Below, one piece after another: positions 14,610-22,158 of a stretch of 26,898 nucleotides of DNA (position 1 is its first letter; every line of letters begins with the position of its first letter). Both the position numbers and the translations under genes were made by a program. The notes beneath the pieces were generated by a model that saw only the letters and a list, made by a program, of their open reading frames with translations, made no database searches and had not been told where the DNA came from. Source of the DNA: CAZRZN01 sp964604565 (GTDB taxonomy: Bacteria; Pseudomonadota; Alphaproteobacteria; Rhodobacterales; Rhodobacteraceae); the NCBI GenBank assembly GCA_964604565.1, contig CAZRZN010000031.1, forward strand, positions 1-26,898. Reading direction: 5' to 3'.

Positions 14610-16133
14610 ATGGCGAAGACACTCAAGCAGCTCTTGGCCGCGCATCCGGACGCGGCCCCGGCGATCGGCGCGCCGTCCAAGACCTGGCTGAGCTATGGCG
14701 GGCTGCGGTCGCTGTCGGAAGAGGTCCGCAGCCAACTGCGCGCGGCGGGCGTGGGGCCACGGGACCGGGTGGCCATCGTCCTGCCCAATGGCGCGAGCAT
14801 GGCGACGGCCTTCGTGACGGTCGCGCAATCGGCAACGACTGCCCCCCTCAACCCTTCGTACCGCGAGGATGAATACGCCTTTTACCTCGAGGATCTGAAG
14901 GCCAAGGCCATCGTCCTGGAGGCAGGTTACGACGGACCCGCGCTTGCGGCGGCCCAGCGGGCCGGCCTGACGATCCTGTGGCTGCATGAGGATGTGGATA
15001 CCGCCGGGAAGATCTGGCTGGACCCCGAGGGTGACACCGCCCCGGCCGAGGACGGAGAGCCCGGTCCAGATGACGTGGCGCTGATCCTGCACACCTCTGG
15101 CACCACGTCGCGGCCCAAGATCGTGCCGTTGCTGCAATCCAACGTGACCGCCTCTGCACAGCATATCGCGGACTCGCTGACGCTGGTGTCCGAGGACCGC
15201 TGCATGAATGTGATGCCGTTGTTCCACATCCACGGGCTGCTTGCCGCGGTGGCGGCCTCGCTGTCGGCAGGGGCGTCGATCTGGTGCTCGACCGGGTTCA
15301 ATGCACTGAATTTCTTCGGCAACATGAAGGAGGCGCGGCCGACGTGGTATACCGCCGTGCCGACCATGCATCAGGCGATCCTCTCACGGGCGGCCCGTAA
15401 CGCCGATGTCATCCGCGACGTGCCGCTGCGGTTCCTGCGGTCCTCCTCCGCCTCCTTGCCGGGGCAGGTCATGGAGCAGCTGGTCGAGACCTTCAAGGCG
15501 CCGGTGATCGAGGCCTACGGCATGACCGAAGCCGCCCATCAGATGTGCTGTAATCCGCTGGACCGGCAAAAGCCCGGCGCCGTGGGCGTGGCAGCTGGCC
15601 CGGAGGTGCGGATTGCGCATGAAACCGAAAACCATCTGATCGACGGCACCGGCGAAGTCGTCATTTCCGGCCCCAATGTGACACCGGGCTATGAAAGCAA
15701 CCCCGAGGCCAACGCCAAGAACTTTTTCGAGGTCGACGGCCAGCGCTGGTTCCGCACCGGGGACCAAGGTGCACTTGATGAGGACGGGTTCCTGCATCTG
15801 ACCGGGCGGCTGAAGGAGATCATCAACCGCGGCGGTGAAAAGGTCAGCCCGCTGGAAGTGGACGGTGTCCTGATGGATCATCCGGCGATCCAGCAATGCG
15901 TGAGCTTTGCCCTGCCGCACCCCAAGCTGGGCGAGGAAGTGGCCGCGGCGGTGGTTCTGCGCGACGGGCATGAGGCCACCGAGCGCGAGATCCGCGACTT
16001 TGCCGCAGAGCGCATGGCCGATTTCAAGGTGCCGCGCAAGGTGGTGATCCTGGACGAGATCCCCAAGGGCGCCACAGGCAAGATGCAGCGCATCGGCATG
16101 GCCGAGAAACTGGGCCTGACGGAACCGGTCTGA
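14610..16133 (+). CDS. Acyl-CoA synthetase, oxalate-CoA ligase (AAE3/Pcs60)-like
   Basis: A 507-aa adenylate-forming enzyme (ANL superfamily). The P-loop HTSGTTSRPK is at 161-170, AYGMTEAAHQ follows, then FRTGDQGALDEDGFLHLTGR and INRGGEKVSPLEVD, and the C-terminal lysine lies in PKGATGKMQR. The SGTTSRPK form and the HIHGLLAAVAASL region resemble eukaryotic oxalate-CoA ligase AAE3/Pcs60 and its bacterial relatives, so a short dicarboxylic or similar acid is a reasonable guess. The ATG at 14610 has AAGGAAGAG upstream. Its place directly after tctCBA suggests it activates the transported acid. The divergent ScfR-type regulator could sense the resulting CoA ester. The family is secure and the acid is inferred. 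Confidence 0.9.
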   Translation: MAKTLKQLLAAHPDAAPAIGAPSKTWLSYGGLRSLSEEVRSQLRAAGVGPRDRVAIVLPNGASMATAFVTVAQSATTAPLNPSYREDEYAFYLEDLKAKAIVLEAGYDGPALAAAQRAGLTILWLHEDVDTAGKIWLDPEGDTAPAEDGEPGPDDVALILHTSGTTSRPKIVPLLQSNVTASAQHIADSLTLVSEDRCMNVMPLFHIHGLLAAVAASLSAGASIWCSTGFNALNFFGNMKEARPTWYTAVPTMHQAILSRAARNADVIRDVPLRFLRSSSASLPGQVMEQLVETFKAPVIEAYGMTEAAHQMCCNPLDRQKPGAVGVAAGPEVRIAHETENHLIDGTGEVVISGPNVTPGYESNPEANAKNFFEVDGQRWFRTGDQGALDEDGFLHLTGRLKEIINRGGEKVSPLEVDGVLMDHPAIQQCVSFALPHPKLGEEVAAAVVLRDGHEATEREIRDFAAERMADFKVPRKVVILDEIPKGATGKMQRIGMAEKLGLTEPV

Positions 16134-16170
16134 CGTCGCTGGCGGCGTCCGGCTGTCTGGCGGGCGTCGG

Positions 16171-16201
16171 CATTTGAGTATTTAAAGAGAGAAGAAGCAG
16201 G
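16171..16201 (-). repeat. Partial copy F of the dispersed element (arm only)
   Basis: On the minus strand this reads GCTTCTTCTCTC followed by TTTAAATACTC, the arm and core of copies A and C. The GGGGGC hairpin is missing. It lies between the acyl-CoA ligase and the ketopantoate-reductase-family gene, inverted relative to them. It may be a truncated copy, or the conserved arm may have its own role. Confidence 0.5.
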
Positions 16202-16238
16202 GGCATGTGCTGCGGGTCGGCCTGTGCGGGGAGCAAGA

Positions 16239-17216
16239 ATGAAGATCTGTATCTTTGGCGCGGGCGCCATTGGCGGCTACATGGGCGTCAAGCTGGCCGA
16301 GGCCGGCGCCGATGTGAGCCTCGTGGCGCGCGGGCCGCATCTGGCGGCGATGAAGGACAAGGGGCTGCGTCTGATCGAGGAAGGCGGGCAGGAAACGCAG
16401 GTTTCGGTGACCGCCTCGGACGATCCAGGCGATCTGGGGCCCCAAGATTATGTTATTGTCACGCTCAAGGCGCATTCGGTGCCGCCGGTCGTGCCCAGGA
16501 TGGCGCCGCTGATCGGGGATCACACGACCGTTGTGAGCGGTGTGAACGGGGTGCCGTGGTGGTATTTTCACAAGATTGGCGGAGACCTGGAGGGCACGCG
16601 GCTTGCATCGGTGGATCCCGGGGATGCGCAGTGGGACGGGTTTGGTCCCGACCGGGTGCTGGGCTGTGTGGTCTATCCCGCGGCGGAGGTGGTCGAGCCG
16701 GGGGTGATCAAACATATCGAGGGCAACCGTTTTTCGCTGGGTGAGCCGGACGGATCGAAATCCGAACGGGCGCTGGCCCTGTCCAAGGCGCTTTCGGCGG
16801 CGGGCCTGAAGGCGCCGGTGCGTCCGAAGTTGCGCGACGAGATCTGGGTGAAACTGTGGGGGAACCTGTCGTTCAACCCGATTTCGGCGCTGACCCATGC
16901 AACCTTGGATGTGCTTTGCACGGATCCGGGGACACGCGCCGTGGCGCGCGGCATGATGGTCGAAGCGCAGGAGATCGCGGAGAAGCTGGGCGTGAAATTC
17001 CCCATCGACGTGGATCGCAGAATAGAGGGCGGCGCGGCCGTGGGGGCGCATCGGACGTCGATGTTGCAGGATCTGGACATGGGCCGCCCGATGGAGATCG
17101 ACGCGCTTGTGGGATCGGTGCAGGAATTGGGGCGGGTCACTGGGACGCCGACCCCGACCATAGATACGGTTCTTTCGCTGGTTCAGTTGCGGGCGCGCAG
17201 TGCAGGATTGTACTGA
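16239..17216 (+). CDS. Ketopantoate reductase family (PanE/ApbA) oxidoreductase
   Basis: A 325-aa NAD(P)H-dependent 2-oxoacid reductase. The Rossmann motif MKICIFGAGAIGG occupies residues 1-13. The C-terminal helical domain has KLWGNLSFNPISALT with the family's lysine and asparagine, and HRTSMLQDLDMGRPMEIDAL, which is typical of PanE/ApbA proteins. The ATG at 16239 follows GGGGAG by about 6 nt. Its place in a catabolic operon with a carboxylate transporter, an acyl-CoA ligase and a D-hydroxyacid dehydrogenase suggests it acts on a pathway 2-oxo- or 2-hydroxyacid rather than in pantothenate synthesis. It could still be the housekeeping PanE if no other copy exists in the genome. Confidence 0.88.
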   Translation: MKICIFGAGAIGGYMGVKLAEAGADVSLVARGPHLAAMKDKGLRLIEEGGQETQVSVTASDDPGDLGPQDYVIVTLKAHSVPPVVPRMAPLIGDHTTVVSGVNGVPWWYFHKIGGDLEGTRLASVDPGDAQWDGFGPDRVLGCVVYPAAEVVEPGVIKHIEGNRFSLGEPDGSKSERALALSKALSAAGLKAPVRPKLRDEIWVKLWGNLSFNPISALTHATLDVLCTDPGTRAVARGMMVEAQEIAEKLGVKFPIDVDRRIEGGAAVGAHRTSMLQDLDMGRPMEIDALVGSVQELGRVTGTPTPTIDTVLSLVQLRARSAGLY

Positions 17217-17390
17217 GCTCGTCCGCGCCATTGGTTTATGGAAAGGTGAGAGGGTGCAGGCAGGATGTTTGTCGCCATCGGTGACTGCGGCGACGGCCGG
17301 GTCGAGTAAGGTGGCCGCGTGCCTGCCGCCGTCCCCCGTGGAAGGGGACTGTAGACCACAGATCGTGGCCAAAGCGATCGGGGGGCCGCA
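17217..17390 (+). promoter_or_regulatory. Possible structured leader upstream of the hydroxyacid dehydrogenase
   Basis: This 174-bp gap contains a long-range pairing GCAGGCA (17256-17262) with TGCCTGC (17320-17326), which encloses GTCGCC (17271-17276) with GGCGAC (17289-17294). Next comes GTCCCC (17331-17336) with GGGGAC (17344-17349). The organisation resembles a folded mRNA leader but matches no riboswitch consensus I can confirm. Pairing in GC-rich DNA may be fortuitous. Confidence 0.25.
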
Positions 17391-18362
17391 ATGAGCCGCC
17401 CTAAGATACTGGTGTCCCGCCGCTGGCCGGAGGCGGTCGAAGCGGAACTGACCCGACGTTTCGATGCGCATTTCAACGCCGATGATCGACCGCTCACGCC
17501 GGAGGATTTCCGCCACGCGATGGGCGCATTCGACGCAATCCTGCCCACGGTGACGGACAGGCTGGGACCGGAGGTCTTCGATCTGGCGCAGCCGCGTGCC
17601 CGGATTCTGGCCAATTATGGCGTCGGGTTCAGTCATATCGATACCGAATCGGCGGCCGGACATGGCATCGTGGTGACCAACACCCCGGACGTGTTGAGCG
17701 AATGCACCGCCGATATCGCGATGACGCTCTTGCTGATGGTGGCGCGCCGCGCGGGCGAGGGGGAGCGTGAGTTGCGCGCGGGCCAATGGACGGGCTGGCG
17801 GCCAACGCATCTGGTGGGTCGCAGGGCGTCGGGCAAGGTTTTGGGGATCATCGGCTTTGGACGCATCGGTCAGGAGATGGCGCGCCGCGCGCATCATGGC
17901 TTCGGGATGCAAATCCTTGTGCATAACCGGTCTGCCGTTGCGCCGGAGGTGCTGGAGCGGTTTGGCGCGCGGCAAGTCGACAGCGTCGATGCTTTGCTGC
18001 CGGCCTGCGATTTTGTCTCTCTGCATTGTCCGGGGGGCGCGGCCAACCGGCATCTGATCAATGCGGATCGTCTGGCGCACATGAAGCCCGGGGGCTATCT
18101 GATCAATACCGCGCGCGGCGAAGTTGTGGACGAGGCTGCCCTGGCCAGCGCCTTGCAGGGCGGTCAGATCGGAGGGGCAGGGCTTGACGTGTTCGACGGC
18201 GAGCCGGAGATCGCCCCGGAACTGATGGAGAGTCCCAATCTGGTGATGCTGCCGCATCTGGGCAGCGCGACCCTTGAGACACGGGAGGCGATGGGCTTTC
18301 GCGTGGTGGAAAACCTGACGGCATTTTTCGCAGGACAGGCGCCGCGCGATCGGGTCGTGTGA
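17391..18362 (+). CDS. D-isomer-specific 2-hydroxyacid dehydrogenase (glyoxylate/hydroxypyruvate reductase type)
   Basis: A 323-aa NAD(P)-dependent enzyme reducing 2-oxoacids or oxidising D-2-hydroxyacids. The cofactor motif GFGRIG is at 155-160. The catalytic triad is complete: Arg242 in NTARGEVVDE, Glu271 in FDGEPE and His289 in LPHLGSAT. NYGVGFSHID near 75-84 is the usual substrate-loop region. Length is normal for the family. The ATG at 17391 has only a weak G-rich ribosome binding site. The gene is separated from the upstream operon genes by a 174-bp gap with potential RNA structure, so it may be separately controlled. It converges with the minus-strand Gfo/Idh gene. A role in reducing or oxidising a pathway 2-oxoacid is likely; the exact substrate is unknown. 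Confidence 0.92.
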   Translation: MSRPKILVSRRWPEAVEAELTRRFDAHFNADDRPLTPEDFRHAMGAFDAILPTVTDRLGPEVFDLAQPRARILANYGVGFSHIDTESAAGHGIVVTNTPDVLSECTADIAMTLLLMVARRAGEGERELRAGQWTGWRPTHLVGRRASGKVLGIIGFGRIGQEMARRAHHGFGMQILVHNRSAVAPEVLERFGARQVDSVDALLPACDFVSLHCPGGAANRHLINADRLAHMKPGGYLINTARGEVVDEAALASALQGGQIGGAGLDVFDGEPEIAPELMESPNLVMLPHLGSATLETREAMGFRVVENLTAFFAGQAPRDRVV

Positions 18363-18380
18363 CGGTGCAATGACACAGCG

Positions 18381-18403
18381 GACCCTGCGCTGGGCGGAGG
18401 GTC
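18381..18403. terminator. Weak hairpin between convergent genes
   Basis: GACCCT (18381-18386) pairs with AGGGTC (18398-18403) in the gap between the convergent hydroxyacid dehydrogenase and Gfo/Idh genes. There is no U-tract on either side, so it is only a possible terminator. Confidence 0.3.
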
Positions 18404-18499
18404 AAGTGGTCCTGTTTCGACAGGCAAGCATCTGGGGTATGACAAGTCCGGGCGCGTTGTCATGCACGGAACGCCGGATTTCGTGCCTAAAATACCTAC

Positions 18500-19549
18500 T
18501 TAAGTTGGCTTTCGGTCTGCAAGCGCGATTTTTCTGCCCTCCTGTGCCGAGGCGTAGATTGCGTCTTCGATCCTGATGACGGGCAGATAGGCGCGGGCGG
18601 TGTTTTCCGGCAGTCTGTTGTCGCGCAGGCAGGCAACCACATGCGCTTGCAATGCATGGACGCAATCGCCGCCAAAAATGCCCGATGTGTCCGGCGACAG
18701 GATTTCGATGCTGTCACGCGCCCCGAAGCGGCGCAGGCGCAGCGCGCCGTCTCCCGATAGCGAAATCGTGCCTTCGGTCCCTTCGACCAGCGCCTCGCCC
18801 ATGGTGCAGCGCGGGTTCGCCGCCGCGTGGTCAAGATGGCGGTTGCCATCGAACAAGGCGCGGGTCCCGCCTGCGAAATCGAACAGGATGTGGCCCGCGT
18901 CCTCGCCTGCAACAGCCGGGTTCAGGTGGCGCAGGTCGGCGTAAACGGACTCTGGCGGGCCCAAAAGGAAACGAAAGGTGTCGATCCAGTGGACCGCCGT
19001 TTCATGAACAAGGAATCGCGGCATAGTTTGAAAATAGGGCTGGCGGTCCAGATAGGCCCGTGGGCCTTGGCCATCCCCGGGGCGCAGGCGAAACGTCATC
19101 TGCTGTGTGGTTCCGATCGCGCCCGCCGCAATCTGTGCCTTGATCGTCCTGTACCATGGCTGAAAGCGAAAGTTCTCATGAATGATCAGCGTCGCGCCCG
19201 CCGCTTCGGCCTCTGTCGTGATGGTTGCCGCTTCTTCGAGCGATGAGCAGAACGGTTTCTGGCATATCATCGCGCGCACGCCTTCGGCGAGCGCGGTTCG
19301 GATGGCCGCGGCCTGCGCAGTTGGCGGCACGATGATGTCCAGAAGGTCGGGACGCACCGCGCGCAGCATCGCCGTCAGGTCGGCATAGGCGGGCACGCCC
19401 ACCGCCGCGGCCTTGTCCGGTTCATGGTCGCAGGCGGCCACCAGATCCACGCCGTCGATCCGTCGCCAGCCGTCATAGTGGAAGTGGCTGAAATATCCCG
19501 CACCCAGTCCGGCCACCCGCAGGGGGGCACTGTCCTTCTCCAGCGTCAT
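18500..19549 (-). CDS. Gfo/Idh/MocA family oxidoreductase
   Basis: A 349-aa NAD(P)-dependent dehydrogenase family member. The N-terminal Rossmann region begins LRVAGLGAGYFSHFHYDGW. The usual EKP motif holding the catalytic lysine reads CQKPFC, so Glu is replaced by Gln while the Lys is kept. The later HETAVHWIDTFRFLLG helix contains the family's acidic and His residues. The ATG at 19549 is chosen over an in-frame start 111 nt upstream because the Rossmann strand starts within 10 residues of it and AGAGGG lies 9 nt before it. The gene is divergent from the monooxygenase-fold/lactonase-like pair, with 113 bp between starts, suggesting shared control. Family members usually oxidise sugars or cyclitols; the substrate is unknown. 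Confidence 0.9.
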   Translation of the reverse strand: MTLEKDSAPLRVAGLGAGYFSHFHYDGWRRIDGVDLVAACDHEPDKAAAVGVPAYADLTAMLRAVRPDLLDIIVPPTAQAAAIRTALAEGVRAMICQKPFCSSLEEAATITTEAEAAGATLIIHENFRFQPWYRTIKAQIAAGAIGTTQQMTFRLRPGDGQGPRAYLDRQPYFQTMPRFLVHETAVHWIDTFRFLLGPPESVYADLRHLNPAVAGEDAGHILFDFAGGTRALFDGNRHLDHAAANPRCTMGEALVEGTEGTISLSGDGALRLRRFGARDSIEILSPDTSGIFGGDCVHALQAHVVACLRDNRLPENTARAYLPVIRIEDAIYASAQEGRKIALADRKPT

Positions 19550-19662
19550 TCTTGCATCCCTCTCACGCCATGCCGCCAGAGCATAGACCTGTGAGCGCGC
19601 GCTGCCTACAGTGCCCTTACCGGCGGGCACCTGAGACCCGCAGCAAGGAAGGAATATCACAG

Positions 19663-19953
19663 ATGTTTGCGGTCTTAGCCATCTTCGAAATCAAACCCGA
19701 GGGCACGGAGGCGTTCTTGGATCTGGTGCGCCAGAATGCCAGCGCCTCTGTCCGGGATGAGCCGGGATGCCATCAATTCGATGTCTGCGCGGACCCTGAC
19801 CGCCCCGGTGAGGTTACCCTGTATGAAATCTATGAGGACCGCGCGGCGTTCGAGACCCATTTGACCACATCGCATTTCATCAGCTTCGATTCCGCCAGCG
19901 CGCCTTTGATCCAGTCAAAGGATGTGCGGACCTATACGCGGGTCTGGCAATGA
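19663..19953 (+). CDS. Antibiotic biosynthesis monooxygenase (ABM) family protein
   Basis: A 96-aa ferredoxin-like dimeric alpha/beta-barrel protein. The pattern FAVLAIFEIKPEGTEAFLDL, then RDEPGCHQFDVCADPDRPGE, then YEIYEDRAAFETHLTTSHF is the signature of ABM-domain proteins. It resembles YgiN (quinol monooxygenase) and LsrG (autoinducer-2 phosphate isomerase/cleavage enzyme). AAGGAAGGA lies about 9 nt before the ATG at 19663. The gene overlaps the metallo-hydrolase gene by ATGA (19950-19953), so the two proteins are made together and may act on the same small molecule. The reaction cannot be assigned: members oxidise, isomerise or cleave small oxygenated compounds without a cofactor. Confidence 0.87.
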   Translation: MFAVLAIFEIKPEGTEAFLDLVRQNASASVRDEPGCHQFDVCADPDRPGEVTLYEIYEDRAAFETHLTTSHFISFDSASAPLIQSKDVRTYTRVWQ

Positions 19954-20771
19954 GCAACTGGGAGGTCTTTGCCGTAAAATATGCCGACCGTGCCGCACGT
20001 CGGCGCGCCGACAGTTTCATCTTCGACGACAACCACGACGCGCCGCATCCGATGGATTATTTCATATGGGTGCTGCGGCGCGGCGCCGAGGTGATCCTGG
20101 TCGATACCGGCTACGACGCCGCCGAAGGCAGCGCCCGCGGACGGCCGATCCGCATGGATCCGGTGGCCGCTCTGGCGCCGTTGGGCGTGGCGCCGGAGGC
20201 GGTCACCCAACTGATCGTGACGCATCTGCATTACGATCACGCCGGTGGGCTGCATCTATTTCCCAATGCGACGCTGCACATGCAGGCGGCGGAAATGGCC
20301 TATGCCACCGGCCCCTGCATGTGCCACGACGTGCTGCGCATGCCCTATACGGCGGGCCATGTCTGCGAGGCGATCCTGCGTTTGTATTCCGGCAAGGTGA
20401 TCTTTCACGAGGGCGATGCCGAGGTGGCGGAGGGCGTCAGCGTGCATCGCATCGGCGGGCATTCGCGGGGATTGCAGGCGGTGCGCGTGGCGACGCAGGC
20501 GGGATGGATGGTCCTCGCCTCCGATGCCACCCACTACTATGAAAACTTCTGGATGCGAAAACCCTTTCCCATCGTGGTCGACCTGCAGGACATGCTGGAT
20601 GGGTTCGGCCGGCTGGAGTCGCTGGCCTCACGGCGCGATCTTGTCGTGCCGGGGCATGATCCGCTGATCCCGCAACTGTTCCCGGAAGGTCCTGCTGCCC
20701 ATATATCCCGGCTTGATCCGGGGCCACGGCAGGTCATTACGCCCGCGCTTTTCGCGCCCTCGATGGACTGA
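19950..20771 (+). CDS. MBL-fold metallo-hydrolase, N-acyl homoserine lactonase-like
   Basis: A 273-aa metallo-beta-lactamase-fold hydrolase with a complete dinuclear metal site: His92, His94, Asp96 and His97 (THLHYDHAGG), His171 (GGHSRG), Asp192 (SDATHYYEN) and His236 (PGHDP). The spacing agrees closely with AiiA-type AHL lactonases. The AiiA active-site Tyr, three residues after the bridging Asp, is His195 here, followed by Tyr196 and Tyr197, so the substrate may be a different lactone. It is translationally coupled to the ABM protein and followed by an inositol-2-dehydrogenase-like gene. Hydrolysis of a sugar- or cyclitol-derived lactone fits the neighbours better than quorum quenching, but both remain possible. 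Confidence 0.88.
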   Translation: MSNWEVFAVKYADRAARRRADSFIFDDNHDAPHPMDYFIWVLRRGAEVILVDTGYDAAEGSARGRPIRMDPVAALAPLGVAPEAVTQLIVTHLHYDHAGGLHLFPNATLHMQAAEMAYATGPCMCHDVLRMPYTAGHVCEAILRLYSGKVIFHEGDAEVAEGVSVHRIGGHSRGLQAVRVATQAGWMVLASDATHYYENFWMRKPFPIVVDLQDMLDGFGRLESLASRRDLVVPGHDPLIPQLFPEGPAAHISRLDPGPRQVITPALFAPSMD

Positions 20772-20929
20772 CACGCCGCGCGGACCCCGGGCGCCACCCT
20801 CGCAGGAATGATAGAAAAGCGCGCGATGCCGTCCCGGACAGCTTGACCAGAGCGGGCAAGAGGTTTGCATATCGGGCGCAGCGCGCGGTGAATGTCCATG
20901 GCCGCGACAGCGCTTTGCGGGAGAGATAC

Positions 20930-21922
20930 ATGACACTTGGATTTGCCATTCTGGGCGCGGGCCGCATCGGTCAGGCCCATGCGCGCGCCATCTCGGCCAC
21001 GCCGGGGGCGCGGTTTGTCGCCTTGTCGGAACCGTTGCAGGCGGCGGCTGATGACATGAAGGCACGCTACGGTTGCGACCTGCGCGACATCGACCAGATT
21101 GCCGACAGTCCCGACGTGCAGGCCGTTGCCATCTGCACGCCGACCGACACCCACGCCGACCTGATCGAGCAATTCGCAAAGGCCGGAAAGGCGATCTTTT
21201 GCGAAAAGCCGGTCGATCTGTCGGCAGACCGCGTGCGGCAGGCGCTGGCCACGGTCGAGCAGACCGGCGCCAGACTGATGGTGGGTTTCAACCGGCGGTT
21301 CGACCCGGACTTCATGTCCGTGAAGGCCGCGATCGACGATGGTCAGGTTGGCGATGTGGAGATGGTGGTCATCACCTCGCGCGATCCCGGCCCTCCGCCC
21401 TATGGCTATATCGAGGTTTCGGGCGGGATCTTTCGCGACATGACAATCCACGATTTCGACATCGCGCGCTGGCTGCTGGGCGAAGAGGTGCAGACGGTGA
21501 TGGCACAGGGATCGGTCCTTGTGGACCCGAAGATCGGCGAACTGGGCGATTATGACAGCGTCAATGTGATCCTGCGCACGGCCACTGGCAAACAGGCGGT
21601 CATCACCAATTCACGCCGCGCGACCTATGGCTATGACCAGCGGATCGAGGTCCATGGCTCGCGCGGGATGGCGGCGGCGCAGAATCGTCACGAAAGCACG
21701 GTCGAAGTGGCAGGCGCCGGGGGCTATACCCGTCCGCCGCTGCTGAATTTCTTCATGGACCGCTATGCGCAGGCCTACGCGAACGAGATTGCCGCCTTCG
21801 TGGCTGCATTGAACGACGGCGGTCCGCTGCCGACAACCGGCAGCGATGGCCTGAAGGCCTTGGAACTGGCGGACGCGGCGCTGGACTCCGCGCAGACCGG
21901 CAAGGCGGTCGTCCTGACGTGA
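20930..21922 (+). CDS. iolG: Inositol 2-dehydrogenase-like Gfo/Idh/MocA oxidoreductase
   Basis: A 330-aa NAD-dependent oxidoreductase of IolG length. The cofactor motif is ILGAGRIGQAHARAI (residues 7-21). The catalytic set matches Bacillus IolG (Lys97, Asp172, His176): Lys93 in CEKPVD, Asp170 and His174 in RDMTIHDFDIARWLLG. NRRFDPDF near 121-128 is also typical. The ATG at 20930 has GGGAGAG 6 nt upstream. The enzyme should oxidise a ring secondary hydroxyl, as in myo-inositol to 2-keto-myo-inositol. No other iol genes are present here, so the true substrate may be another cyclitol or sugar, and the symbol denotes the family. A strong hairpin ends the unit. Confidence 0.88.
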   Translation: MTLGFAILGAGRIGQAHARAISATPGARFVALSEPLQAAADDMKARYGCDLRDIDQIADSPDVQAVAICTPTDTHADLIEQFAKAGKAIFCEKPVDLSADRVRQALATVEQTGARLMVGFNRRFDPDFMSVKAAIDDGQVGDVEMVVITSRDPGPPPYGYIEVSGGIFRDMTIHDFDIARWLLGEEVQTVMAQGSVLVDPKIGELGDYDSVNVILRTATGKQAVITNSRRATYGYDQRIEVHGSRGMAAAQNRHESTVEVAGAGGYTRPPLLNFFMDRYAQAYANEIAAFVAALNDGGPLPTTGSDGLKALELADAALDSAQTGKAVVLT

Positions 21923-21926
21923 TCCT

Positions 21927-21959
21927 GACCCGCGCCCGCCCTGTATTCGGGCGCGGGTC
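21927..21959 (+). terminator. Hairpin after the inositol-dehydrogenase-like gene
   Basis: A perfect 12-bp stem, GACCCGCGCCCG (21927-21938) with CGGGCGCGGGTC (21948-21959) and a 9-nt loop, starts 5 bp after the stop codon. No U-run follows, so termination may be partial or Rho-assisted. Confidence 0.6.
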
Positions 21960-22077
21960 CCGATCCCGTGTCGAAGGTTCTGGACAAGATCCGGCGCAGG
22001 TCTTTCTGTGACATGCGGAGGAGGATGGATCGGGCTGTCGCGGTCAGAATCGGCAAAACCGACCGTGCGGGCGGGAA

Positions 22078-22092
22078 ATATCATTGCGATAT
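22078..22092. promoter_or_regulatory. Inverted repeat ATATC-N5-GATAT, possible operator
   Basis: A 15-bp palindrome with perfect 5-bp arms lies in the 236-bp gap before the small reading frame and second TRAP transporter. It sits 67 bp upstream of the small gene's start. A regulator binding site is possible; no cognate regulator gene is adjacent. Confidence 0.25.
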
Positions 22093-22158
22093 GCGGCAGC
22101 CCGTGCAAAATTCCCTGCAAGGCCGCGATGGATCGTTACTGTCTGGAGGGAAGGTCTG

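Noticed and set aside
17217..17390. Cobalamin riboswitch before the hydroxyacid dehydrogenase
   Set aside because: The fragment around CCCCC...GGACTGTAGACCAC recalls part of the cobalamin element, but the B12 box and the conserved core are missing.
19950..20771. Firm call of quorum-quenching AHL lactonase
   Set aside because: The metal site fits, but the catalytic Tyr position is His and the neighbours suggest sugar catabolism, so only a lactonase-like label is given.
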